Below are positions 32,170-40,426 of a stretch of DNA of 64,000 nt, in pieces. The notes beneath the pieces are model-generated. The model was not told the DNA's origin. It did no database searches and was given only the letters and a program-made list of their open reading frames with translations. The stretch comes from Methyloceanibacter caenitepidi (lineage in GTDB: Bacteria > Pseudomonadota > Alphaproteobacteria > Rhizobiales > Methyloligellaceae), in NCBI RefSeq assembly GCF_000828475.1, contig NZ_AP014648.1:620001-684000 (forward strand). The letters are read 5' to 3'. The translations under genes and the position numbers were made by a program. The first letter of the stretch is position 1; each line of letters opens with the position of its first letter.

Positions 32170-33081
32170 ATGTCGTCTTTTGACGTTGTTGAAGTTGCTC
32201 TCGGTTCCGCGGTTGCGCAGTCGGGAACGATCGTCATCGACTATCCGGAGAATCGGTATTCCGGTTCTTACGTCGGCTACGGTCACAAAATCTATGCGGA
32301 AGGATTGCAGCGGCACTTCACGCAGGATGGCGGTGAGATCTCGGTCGCGTTCACGACCTCGATCACCATCACCTACAATGGCGCCACTTCGATCCCCGCC
32401 AATACGGCGGTCATGGTCGAGCTCAATCGGGCCGGCGACGATCGCGCGGACATCCTTGCCGGCTTGCCCGGCGGTGTCACGCCGATGCTGCCGTACCTGA
32501 TCGACCTCGGCACGCCGGACATGCTCGACGCGGGTGGCATCTGCGAGGCGCAGTCGGACACCGGGGCCCATGATCTCACGATCAATGGCGATCTGGCCTC
32601 CGGCGGCGTGGTCGTCCTTGACGTTCCCCGGAACGTCATCGCCGACAGTGGCGGCGCCGATACGGCGGTGCTCACGGTCTACGGCGAGGATGTTTACGGC
32701 CAGCCCATGGCAGAGAGCATTACGCTCAACGGCTCGACCGCTGTTCCGGGCAAGAAGGCATTCAAGAAGATCACTCGCGTTGCGGCGAGCGCCACTATCT
32801 CGAATGGTGCGTTCCTCGGCACGGGCGACGTGATCGGGTTGCCTGTCTTCCTGCCTTACAACACGGCGGGCCTTGTGATCGGTGATTTCGAGAACGGGAC
32901 GTTCGATGCTTCGCTCGACGGCACGTTGACGGCGGGTGTGCAGACCACACCGACGGCGACGACCGGCGATGTGCGCGGCACGTACGATCCTGGGGCGACT
33001 TTGGATGGCGCGACGGCCATCCAGCTCGCCGTGTTCTTGGCGGATCCGACCTACAAGGGCGTGAATCAGTACGCAGGGTAA
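32170..33081 (+). CDS. Capsid-associated (decoration-like) protein 1
   Basis: A 303-residue beta-rich protein. The N-terminal about 85 residues (SGTIVIDYPENRYSGSYVGY, then GGEISVAFTTSITITYNGAT) are paralogous to those of the next gene. The rest has Ala/Thr/Gly-rich strand repeats (VAASATISNGAFLGTGDVIG). Position after the coat gene suggests a head decoration protein. A hairpin terminator follows at 33085. Confidence 0.7.
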   Translation: MSSFDVVEVALGSAVAQSGTIVIDYPENRYSGSYVGYGHKIYAEGLQRHFTQDGGEISVAFTTSITITYNGATSIPANTAVMVELNRAGDDRADILAGLPGGVTPMLPYLIDLGTPDMLDAGGICEAQSDTGAHDLTINGDLASGGVVVLDVPRNVIADSGGADTAVLTVYGEDVYGQPMAESITLNGSTAVPGKKAFKKITRVAASATISNGAFLGTGDVIGLPVFLPYNTAGLVIGDFENGTFDASLDGTLTAGVQTTPTATTGDVRGTYDPGATLDGATAIQLAVFLADPTYKGVNQYAG

Positions 33082-33084
33082 ACG

Positions 33085-33106
33085 GTAGGGGGCGCAAGCC
33101 CCCTAC
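33085..33106 (+). terminator. Hairpin between paralogous capsid genes
   Basis: GTAGGGGGC (33085-33093), GCAA loop, GCCCCCTAC (33098-33106), a 9-bp stem followed by TTCACTTT. It may lower expression of genes downstream of the capsid block relative to the coat and decoration genes. Confidence 0.65.
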
Positions 33107-33135
33107 TTCACTTTGAGCTTTGAAGGACAAAAGCC

Positions 33136-33960
33136 ATGGCTTTCGATGTCTACACCCAAACGCTGACTGCGGCTGTCGTGGACGACGGGACGATCACGTT
33201 CTCCTACGCCTCCGGCCGAGTGTTCGGCGATTATGCGGCGGGCGGCGCGCTTCTGGCGGTGCCGACGTTGCAGAACGTCTTCACCGAGGACGACGACGAG
33301 ATTGATGTCTCCTATGGGGCGTCCAGCATCGTCGTAACGTACAAAGGGTCGACCACTATCCCCAAAGGAACCACCGTCAAGTTCCAGGCCACGCGGGACG
33401 CTGCGGACTCCGTTGTCGATTCTCTTCTAACGACCACCGGTGTTGGCGCGGTCACGACGGAGGCGACCACGGATGTCGAGGAGCATGGCGACGGGATGTT
33501 CCACATCACCAAGCTAACCTTGACCGACTTCGCGATGGGCAGCTCCGGTGATGGCGCGAACCTGGCCCTCGGGGCGAGCCTCTACACGTTCCCCGCGGGC
33601 GCGATCATGGTCGAAGACTCTTCGATCGTTGGCACGATCAATGCGGACATCTCGGTCCAGACCGACACCCCTGAAGTCGGCCTCGGTACGGTTGTCGGCG
33701 CGGGCGTGCAGGCAACGCTCGGCGCGGTCAATGCGGCTTGCGAGAACATCGGCGGCCCCTTCGCGGCGGCGAGCGTCAATGACGGCGCCGTGGCCGGGGC
33801 GGGCGCGGCGTCGAACACCACGGGCCTCTACATCGCGGAGTCCGGCGGGCTTTCCCACGTCGTCTACCTGAACGCTGCGGATGGCTGGGCGGATGTTACC
33901 GCTGCCGGCCCCGTGACGTTCACCGGTGTCGTCACGCTCAAGTGGCGCAAGATCAACTAA
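33136..33960 (+). CDS. Capsid-associated (decoration-like) protein 2
   Basis: A 274-residue protein paralogous to the preceding one over its first about 90 residues: DDGTITFSYASGRVFGDYAA matches SGTIVIDYPENRYSGSYVGY in layout, and IDVSYGASSIVVTYKGSTTI matches ISVAFTTSITITYNGATSIP. The C-terminal parts differ. This is a tandem duplication with divergence. It probably also decorates the head or forms a spike. Confidence 0.7.
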   Translation: MAFDVYTQTLTAAVVDDGTITFSYASGRVFGDYAAGGALLAVPTLQNVFTEDDDEIDVSYGASSIVVTYKGSTTIPKGTTVKFQATRDAADSVVDSLLTTTGVGAVTTEATTDVEEHGDGMFHITKLTLTDFAMGSSGDGANLALGASLYTFPAGAIMVEDSSIVGTINADISVQTDTPEVGLGTVVGAGVQATLGAVNAACENIGGPFAAASVNDGAVAGAGAASNTTGLYIAESGGLSHVVYLNAADGWADVTAAGPVTFTGVVTLKWRKIN

Positions 33961-33975
33961 CGGAAAGGACATCCC

Positions 33976-34413
33976 TTGGACCTCTACCAGTGCAAAGTCC
34001 GCCTAGGCGGCTCCCGCTACAACGAAATCACCAAGGTCAAGGTCACGGTGCCGGAGATTTTTCTCCTCCGCTACGTGCACGGCCTAGTGGACGCCGATAC
34101 CGGCGAAGTCGACGACAGTGTTGTGACCGATATCAAGCGTATCGGTCGTACGGATCGTTCGGAGTCCGACGAGCGCGCCCGGTTGCAGGGTGTTTATGGT
34201 GTGGCGCTGAAGCGCCAGGGCAAATCGATCGACCTCATGTTCGGCGTCGGCCAGCCGCTCCCTACGACGGCGGAAGGTGTCGGCGCCGGCCCGAGCGCCA
34301 AGCTCGAGCCCGGCGAGAAGCCGAAGCGGAAATACACCCGCAAGGCGAAGGACGAGGATTCTGAGACCTCCGAAGCGGAAGAGGCCGACGAGATTCAAGA
34401 CCTCGTTGGGTAA
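33976..34413 (+). CDS. Small virion-region protein, acidic/basic tail
   Basis: A 145-residue protein starting at TTG 33976 (RBS GGAAAGGA). Residues 1-75 look globular (CKVRLGGSRYNEITKVKV, EIFLLRYVHGLVDADTG); residues 95-145 are charged low-complexity (KPKRKYTRKAKDEDSE). Position between decoration and adaptor genes suggests a head-completion role. Family not recognised. Confidence 0.6.
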   Translation: MDLYQCKVRLGGSRYNEITKVKVTVPEIFLLRYVHGLVDADTGEVDDSVVTDIKRIGRTDRSESDERARLQGVYGVALKRQGKSIDLMFGVGQPLPTTAEGVGAGPSAKLEPGEKPKRKYTRKAKDEDSETSEAEEADEIQDLVG

Positions 34414-34419
34414 TCCGCC

Positions 34420-35127
34420 ATGGCCCGCGGAACGCAGTTTCTCGACCTGATTGTTCAGGTCCGCAACGAGACGGGCCGGTCAAACGCTGTCGCTGTCGGC
34501 GTTGAGGATGTCGAAGGGCTCAAGTCGCACATCAATCGCGTCTACGAGCTCTTGTGGAACGAGTACACCTGGCCGCATCTGCGGCAGGAATTCTCCAAGA
34601 CCCTCAACGCCGGGCAGCAGTATTACGATCTTCCCAGCGGCCTCGATGTCGAGAACATCGATAAGGTCGCGCTGATCTATAACGGTCTCACCTACAACAT
34701 CGACCGCGGCATCACGTTCGCCGACTATGACATTTGGGATCCGGCGGCGAACGAGCGCAGCGATCCGGTGCTTAAGTGGGACGTAAAATACGTCGCTTCC
34801 GCGGGCGTCGAGCAGATCGAAGCGTGGCCGCTGCCGGCGGCGACGCAGACGCTCAAGTTCTTCGGGCAGTTGGCGTTCGCGCCGATGGTCGACGACGACG
34901 ACATCTGCCTGCTGGATGACACCCTCGTCGTACTGTTCACGACCGCGCGCATTCTGAAACGGCAGAAGGACCCGGATGCCGATGACGCGCTGAGCGCCGC
35001 GAATGCGCGGCTGGCGAAGCTGCGTAAGCGGATGAGCACCGGGGAGGCTCCCTGCCGCCTTGGCGTCGGAGTCGACGACTACCGGGCAACGCCTACCAGG
35101 GCCATCGTTCGCATTTCGGGGACGTAA
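34420..35127 (+). CDS. Head-tail adaptor (tail tubular A-like)
   Basis: A 235-residue protein. The N-terminus (LIVQVRNETGRSNA, HINRVYELLWNEYTWPHLRQ) is characteristic of podoviral adaptor proteins that ring the portal (P22 gp4 / T7 gp11 group), followed by a beta-rich middle (YYDLPSGLDVENIDKVALIY) and a helical end. The stop overlaps the tail-hub start (TAATG). Confidence 0.78.
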   Translation: MARGTQFLDLIVQVRNETGRSNAVAVGVEDVEGLKSHINRVYELLWNEYTWPHLRQEFSKTLNAGQQYYDLPSGLDVENIDKVALIYNGLTYNIDRGITFADYDIWDPAANERSDPVLKWDVKYVASAGVEQIEAWPLPAATQTLKFFGQLAFAPMVDDDDICLLDDTLVVLFTTARILKRQKDPDADDALSAANARLAKLRKRMSTGEAPCRLGVGVDDYRATPTRAIVRISGT

Positions 35128-37214
35128 TGGCCTACCTCCATGTGAGCGATTTCAAGTACGGGATGGACCGAAGGCGCCCCCAAGCGTCTGGAATCCCCGG
35201 CACACTTTGGCTCGGCAAAAACTGTGTAATTTCTCGGGGCGGCGACATCGTTGGCGCGAAGAAGTGGGTGCCGGCGTACACCCTCCCTGCGGGCACGTTC
35301 GGCCTGTATATGCTTGACGGGCAGCCGTATGTGTTTGGCTCCGCCAGCACTCCTGGCGGGCTCCCCGTCGGCGTGCAGTACCAGCAGCTTGCGGCGCCGA
35401 GCACGCCCGACATGATTAGGGTCGTCGATGTCAAAGCCTTCGACGGCAAGCTCTACGTCGTGGCTGAATACGACGACGGCAATCTCTACCATTTCTACGA
35501 CGGCAGCCGTGTGACCGGGTGGGACACGCTCGGGGACGCCAACAGCTCCTATGAAGCCGTGGCCGAGGCCCTTGCTGCGCGGATCGAAGCCAGCGGCGTT
35601 GTGCGCGCCCGCGTTGCTGGCGCGGCCATTCAGATCACGGCTAAGACGGCCGGGACGGAGTTCACCTGCACGGCGGCCGCTACCGATGTCGACGCCGATT
35701 CAAGCGTCCCCACGGCGACCCGTAGCGCGGTCACTGCGAATGTGTCGGAAGTGGAAGAAGTGCTGTCAACGGGGTCCGTGCAGATCACGGGGGGCACTTT
35801 CGACCCCGGCAACAACAAGATCAACCAAGTCACCGTCAACGGGGTGCCGCTGCTCGAGGATCCTGTTCTGTGGACCACATCCAACAACGCCACGGCTAAT
35901 GCTCTTGCGATCGAGATCAACAACAATTCGCTGACCAGCGGGTACTCGGCGACGGCGGCCGATGACACAGTGACGATCAGCGCGGCCCCTGGCACCGGCA
36001 CCACCCCGAACGGCTACGCGGTAGCCAGTGTGCCCGCCGGCGATGTCACGACGATCGATGCCAACATGGCGGATGGCGTTGCCTACGTCGCCCCCGTGGC
36101 CCAGGTGGACAAGGTTGTCATCGCTGGCAGCTCCTTCGACGCTACTGATCTTTGGCAAGTCGTTGTCAACGGCACGACATATCAGACTACCGGCCGAGCC
36201 GCGGGCACGGGTACGTCAGTTTTCGTGTTCAAGAAGCGGGTGTGGTCGACCGCAAGAAGCCTCTTGCGCTACTGCCAGGTCAACGATCCTGCAGACTGGA
36301 CGACGACAGCGACCCCGGCGTCGGATGCTGGGTTCATCAATATCTCGTCAGATTCGGAAGGTGCGCAGAGTCTTGTGTGCCTCGCCAAATATTACAACTC
36401 GGCGGCCATTTTCTCGCGGCAGACGATTACGTTCTACCAGCTCTTCGTCGACGCGACGAACAATGCGCTCGACAATTCGCTCGAGAGCACCGGAACCGTG
36501 TCCGCACGCAGCGCCATCCCGTACGGCAACAACGATGTCTACTATCTGAGTGACAGCGGCATTCGGTCGATCCGTGCCCGCGAAGGCACCGATACTCCGG
36601 CTGTCAGCGATGTCGGCTCCGCGCTCGATCCCTTCGTTCAGGAGGTTATGCGGGCTGTCGATGGAGACACTTTGGGCCGCGCGGTCGCCATCATCGAGCC
36701 TATTGACGGCCGGTACATGCTGGCTGTTGGCGACAAGATCATCACCTTGTCCTATTTCCCGTCGTCGAAGATCACTGCGTGGACGTACATCGAGCCCGGT
36801 TTCAGTGTGACCGATTTCGCCAAGTCGGGCCGTGAACTCTATTCCCGCGCGGGGGATACGATCTACATCTACGGTGGCTTCGACGGGGAGACATACCCCG
36901 ATGAGGACGAGCAGGAAACGGTGTTCGAAACTCCGTTCATGGCCGCGAACGATCCTGCGGGCAAGAAACAGCTCACCGGGTTTGACGCCGCGCTGGAAGG
37001 CGATTGGGTTGGCAAGATCCTTGTCGATCCGAACGACACGCAAAAAGTGCTCAACATCCCCGCAGGGGTCTTGAATAGGACGACCTACCATTTGCCGGAG
37101 ATCAAGATTCCCGGTCTCACTTCGCACATGGCTTTCCGAGGAACCTGCGCGTCGGCGGGCATGCGCGTCTTTTCCAGTTTGGCCATCCATTACGACAAGG
37201 AGGGCGCGGCTTGA
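35127..37214 (+). CDS. Tail hub / DNA-stabilisation protein
   Basis: A 695-residue beta-rich protein, probably a beta-propeller hub of the T7 gp12 / P22 gp10 kind. Typical blocks: MDRRRPQASGIPGTLWLGKN, FIFSRQTITFYQLF-like (AIFSRQTITFYQLFVDA), NDVYYLSDSGIRSIRAREG and GRYMLAVGDKIITLSYFPSS. Residues 130-370 form a long beta insertion of repeated VTVNGVPLLEDPVLWT/VVVNGTTYQTTG type. It closes the portal channel and forms the tail tip. Confidence 0.78.
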   Translation: MAYLHVSDFKYGMDRRRPQASGIPGTLWLGKNCVISRGGDIVGAKKWVPAYTLPAGTFGLYMLDGQPYVFGSASTPGGLPVGVQYQQLAAPSTPDMIRVVDVKAFDGKLYVVAEYDDGNLYHFYDGSRVTGWDTLGDANSSYEAVAEALAARIEASGVVRARVAGAAIQITAKTAGTEFTCTAAATDVDADSSVPTATRSAVTANVSEVEEVLSTGSVQITGGTFDPGNNKINQVTVNGVPLLEDPVLWTTSNNATANALAIEINNNSLTSGYSATAADDTVTISAAPGTGTTPNGYAVASVPAGDVTTIDANMADGVAYVAPVAQVDKVVIAGSSFDATDLWQVVVNGTTYQTTGRAAGTGTSVFVFKKRVWSTARSLLRYCQVNDPADWTTTATPASDAGFINISSDSEGAQSLVCLAKYYNSAAIFSRQTITFYQLFVDATNNALDNSLESTGTVSARSAIPYGNNDVYYLSDSGIRSIRAREGTDTPAVSDVGSALDPFVQEVMRAVDGDTLGRAVAIIEPIDGRYMLAVGDKIITLSYFPSSKITAWTYIEPGFSVTDFAKSGRELYSRAGDTIYIYGGFDGETYPDEDEQETVFETPFMAANDPAGKKQLTGFDAALEGDWVGKILVDPNDTQKVLNIPAGVLNRTTYHLPEIKIPGLTSHMAFRGTCASAGMRVFSSLAIHYDKEGAA

Positions 37215-37720
37215 GGATCGAACCTACCGAAGTTTGGCATCTGCTAAGAATACTTGACGATCTATCTGAGCAGAACCGGGCTGAGCATGAAGTCCTCGGG
37301 CTGTCGCAGTTTAGTGTCCTGCGCAACGCCCAAGAGTTCATGAAGAAAGGGCACGCCTATACCGGGGTTTACAACGGCCGACCGGTGTTTGCATTCGGCG
37401 TCATCCCCGATCAAGGCTTTCACAGCACATGGTTTCTGGCCACGGCTGAGTATTTCAACAGGCTGCGAGTGCAGGGCGTCGTCCATGCGCGGAGGTTTCT
37501 TAAAGAAATAGTTAACAAGCACGGCCCCCTTGTCACTGGTTCTGCTTCCCCTCATCCGGGGGTAGACCGGTGGTTCCAGATTCTAGGCTTTCAGAAGTAC
37601 GATGAAATTGACGGGGTAAAGTGGTTCGTCTATTATCCGCCAAGAGCAGACGTAAGGCCGGAAGTCGCTGCGCCGGGCAATCATGCCAAGGCAGCAGAAG
37701 ATGTGTTTCGGCGACGATAG
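37211..37720 (+). CDS. Gp13-like (GNAT-fold) internal virion protein
   Basis: A 169-residue protein. FVFAFGVIPD-type strand (GRPVFAFGVIPDQGFHSTWF), FLATAEYFN and SPHPGVDRWFQILGF match the DUF2833/T7 gp13-like family, which has an acetyltransferase-like fold and acts in assembly of the internal core. TTG 37211 overlaps the hub stop. Its end overlaps the next gene by 38 nt. Confidence 0.7.
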   Translation: MRIEPTEVWHLLRILDDLSEQNRAEHEVLGLSQFSVLRNAQEFMKKGHAYTGVYNGRPVFAFGVIPDQGFHSTWFLATAEYFNRLRVQGVVHARRFLKEIVNKHGPLVTGSASPHPGVDRWFQILGFQKYDEIDGVKWFVYYPPRADVRPEVAAPGNHAKAAEDVFRRR

Positions 37721-38345
37721 CGCAAAGGACCGTGCAAGGGCCGAGCGCAGAAAAGCAGCCCAAACAGCCCAGCAGACGAAGAACGAGGAGCGGAAGCGGC
37801 AACGCGACATCCGCCGCGGCGAGCGCAATGTTGATTCGGCTTTCCGGCCGTTCAACAACAGCTATTTCAAGAAGTTCCGGAACGACTACACCGGGTACTA
37901 CTTCCCGCAGCTAGAGGACCAGTTCAAAGAGGGCAAGGCGTCGTTGTTCGGCGCGCTGGCCGAGCGGGGCCTCGACGAATCCACCGTCGGGATCGATGCC
38001 CAGGCGGACCTCCTCGAGAACTATCAAGGCGAACGGGCCCGCGTGGCCAATGAGGCTGCCGACCGGTCGAACGAGCTGCGCGGCCGGGTCGAGGACGCCA
38101 AGACGAACCTCTACGCGCTCAACAAGAGCTCGGCAGATCCGCGGGGCATCAATGCTCGAGCCCTCGGCTCTGCCCGCGCCCTTGTGGCGCCGCAGGCATT
38201 CACTCCGCTTGGGCAGGTGTTCGCGGCGGGCCTCGAGCCGTGGCTGAACTACGGCAAGAACCTGCAGGGCCGGCCGGGCGCGGGCTATTCCTCGCCCTAT
38301 AGCGCAACGCCGACCGGCAGCGGATCGGGAAGGGTGATTGGGTAA
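37683..38345 (+). CDS. Internal virion/ejection protein A
   Basis: A 220-residue protein. Residues 12-50 form a charged coiled coil (QTAQQTKNEERKRQRDIRRG); the rest is helical with a Gly/Ser-rich end. Similar small proteins precede the ejection proteins in T7-like phages. It overlaps its neighbours (38 nt and a 1-nt TAATG). Confidence 0.65.
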   Translation: MPRQQKMCFGDDSAKDRARAERRKAAQTAQQTKNEERKRQRDIRRGERNVDSAFRPFNNSYFKKFRNDYTGYYFPQLEDQFKEGKASLFGALAERGLDESTVGIDAQADLLENYQGERARVANEAADRSNELRGRVEDAKTNLYALNKSSADPRGINARALGSARALVAPQAFTPLGQVFAAGLEPWLNYGKNLQGRPGAGYSSPYSATPTGSGSGRVIG

Positions 38346-39037
38346 TGTGCACCGGTATTGAACTTGCAGCCCTCGCTTCCCTCGCGACGACTGTTGTGGG
38401 GTCCGGGGTCAGCGCCTACGGCGCCCACCGCGCTGGCCAGGAGCGGGACGCCAACGCTGCGCGGGAAGCCGCTGCGCGCAATGCCGAGCTTGAGGACGTG
38501 CTTCGCCGCAATCGTAAGATCGCGGATGAAAGCCGTGACCTCTACACCAAGCGCGAAGAGGCCATCGCTCCGAAGAACACGAAGCGCGCCCAGGAAGAAG
38601 CCACCCAGGACCGTACCAATATCCTCACCGACGCCATCTCCGGCCCCGAAGAGGTTCCGATCAGCGGGTCCGCGCCGGAGGTCGTGAAGACGGACCTTGC
38701 TAAGCGGCTCGGCGAAGCCGTAAGCGGCGCCAAGGAAGAGGCCAAGGCGTTGGGCAAGGTCGGCAGCTACGGCGACTTTTGGTTCAATCAGGGGCTCGCC
38801 GACACCGAGCTCGGGCGGGGCATCGAGACGCGCAGCAATTTCCAGCAGGGCAACCTAAATCTTCTGCCATACAGCTCCGACCTCGCGGCGTTCCAAACCT
38901 ACAAGCCGTCGACCGGCATTGGCGAGGCGATGATGGCCGCTGGCCCCGCCCTCGGTCAGGCCGGCGAGGCGTACTATGGCGCCGTGACCCGGCCGAAGAC
39001 GCAGAAGAAATACCAATCGCCGTTCATGGGGACGTAA
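38345..39037 (+). CDS. Internal virion/ejection protein B
   Basis: A 230-residue protein opening MCTGIELAALASLATTVVGS, a Cys-then-hydrophobic start found in T7-like internal proteins and probably membrane-active. A coiled-coil middle (ARNAELEDVLRRNRKIADES) follows. The start/stop overlaps show tight coupling in the ejection-protein cluster. Confidence 0.68.
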   Translation: MCTGIELAALASLATTVVGSGVSAYGAHRAGQERDANAAREAAARNAELEDVLRRNRKIADESRDLYTKREEAIAPKNTKRAQEEATQDRTNILTDAISGPEEVPISGSAPEVVKTDLAKRLGEAVSGAKEEAKALGKVGSYGDFWFNQGLADTELGRGIETRSNFQQGNLNLLPYSSDLAAFQTYKPSTGIGEAMMAAGPALGQAGEAYYGAVTRPKTQKKYQSPFMGT

Positions 39038-40426
39038 ATGCCGCAGATCATCAATGCTTTTCGTGGCACATCCCCGATCGCTGAAACGATCCGGTCTCTC
39101 AGTGGTACGCTTCTTGGCTCGCCGGGCGATCAGACATCGGATGCACTGAAGCGCGAGCAGCTTTACGCCGCGCAGCGGGAAAACGTGGAGACCGATAATT
39201 ACGGTCGCCAGATCGCCGAGGGCGGCGCCGACACCGCTTGGCGTAGCCCCGTGGCCCAAGCCATGCTGTTCGCCAGCGGGCGCAACGCGGGCTCGACGCA
39301 GGGCGCCTTCAACGCCAATCAGAGCCGCATGGCGGCGCAGCACGCAGCCTCCTTGGCGGAGAGCCGCCGGGCGTCCGAAGCGGCGCTGACCGAGAACGCG
39401 CGGCAGTTCAATCAGACGCCTCTGGAAGCTCTGCAGAACGGCGCTCCGGTATTCGTGCCGCGCGCGGGTGCTTTCGAGGAAGGTGTCTCTCCGGTCCTGT
39501 CGGACGCGGAGCGGAAGGGCACCTTGGCCGGTCAGAATTTTGGCAGCTTCAACAAGTTGCCGATCGAGGAGCAGACCTATCTTGGTGCGGACCCGTCGGC
39601 GGCGAAGCCGGGGGCGACGTGGAACTACATCGCCGACGGCAAATCGTATCTTACGAACGATCAGGCGGCCGCCAGGGGCGTCGACCTCAATGGCAACCCG
39701 CTGCCGGCGGGCGGCTACAAAGGCACGGTCGAGGGCGCTGCCGGCGACGTGGGTGTCACTGGCAAGGCCAAGATCGACAACGATCTGCTGACCTCGCGCA
39801 CCAATACCGACATCGCGGTCAACGCGATCGACGGGCTTTCCGCGAAGCTGCAGACCCCTGACGCGGGCGCGGCGATCGGCGTGCTTGGGCAGGGCGCGCG
39901 GCTGTTCAACGATGTCCGGGCACAGATCGAAGCCGCAGGTGCAATGTTCAACGAGCCGAGCGCGGATGTGGTCATCGGCAACCCCGAGAGCCAAGCCGCG
40001 CTTGACCAGGGCATGAACGCCTTGCTCGGCGACCCGGAGACGCAAAGCCGGCTCCGCCAACTCGGTATCGATTCTTCGATCCTGCGGTCCAACATTCAGG
40101 ACTTGGCGTACATCATCGCGAAGGCGCAAGGCGGCCCCGCCGACAAGCTTTCCGAGAACGATGTCGCCCGCGCCGTCGCTACGATCGGCGGCTCACTGCA
40201 GGATCCGTCGGCCATGGTCGAAGTGCTGGCCGATCTGAAGATCAAGCTGCAGACGCAGCAGGCCATCCGCGAACGCAATCTCATGGAGACGTTTCCCGGC
40301 GCCAACTTCACGCCGCGGGAGATGCCCGCGGCCCCGTCGCCGCAGGCGGCCCCGCAGGTCGTCAATCCTGGCCAAGGGTCCGGGGACGGCCCCGTTGATT
40401 GGCAGACCTACTTCGGAGGGTCGTGA
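39038..40426 (+). CDS. Internal virion/ejection protein C
   Basis: A 462-residue, mainly helical protein rich in Ala/Gln (RMAAQHAASLAESRRASEAAL). No enzymatic motif is seen. By position it corresponds to the mid-size core protein of podoviral ejection sets. The stop overlaps the start of the next gene (TGATG). Confidence 0.68.
   Translation: MPQIINAFRGTSPIAETIRSLSGTLLGSPGDQTSDALKREQLYAAQRENVETDNYGRQIAEGGADTAWRSPVAQAMLFASGRNAGSTQGAFNANQSRMAAQHAASLAESRRASEAALTENARQFNQTPLEALQNGAPVFVPRAGAFEEGVSPVLSDAERKGTLAGQNFGSFNKLPIEEQTYLGADPSAAKPGATWNYIADGKSYLTNDQAAARGVDLNGNPLPAGGYKGTVEGAAGDVGVTGKAKIDNDLLTSRTNTDIAVNAIDGLSAKLQTPDAGAAIGVLGQGARLFNDVRAQIEAAGAMFNEPSADVVIGNPESQAALDQGMNALLGDPETQSRLRQLGIDSSILRSNIQDLAYIIAKAQGGPADKLSENDVARAVATIGGSLQDPSAMVEVLADLKIKLQTQQAIRERNLMETFPGANFTPREMPAAPSPQAAPQVVNPGQGSGDGPVDWQTYFGGS

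Noticed and set aside
27948..32571. Two long minus-strand frames (717 and 802 residues)
   Set aside because: Antisense to portal, scaffold and capsid genes; their length comes from high GC, not coding function.
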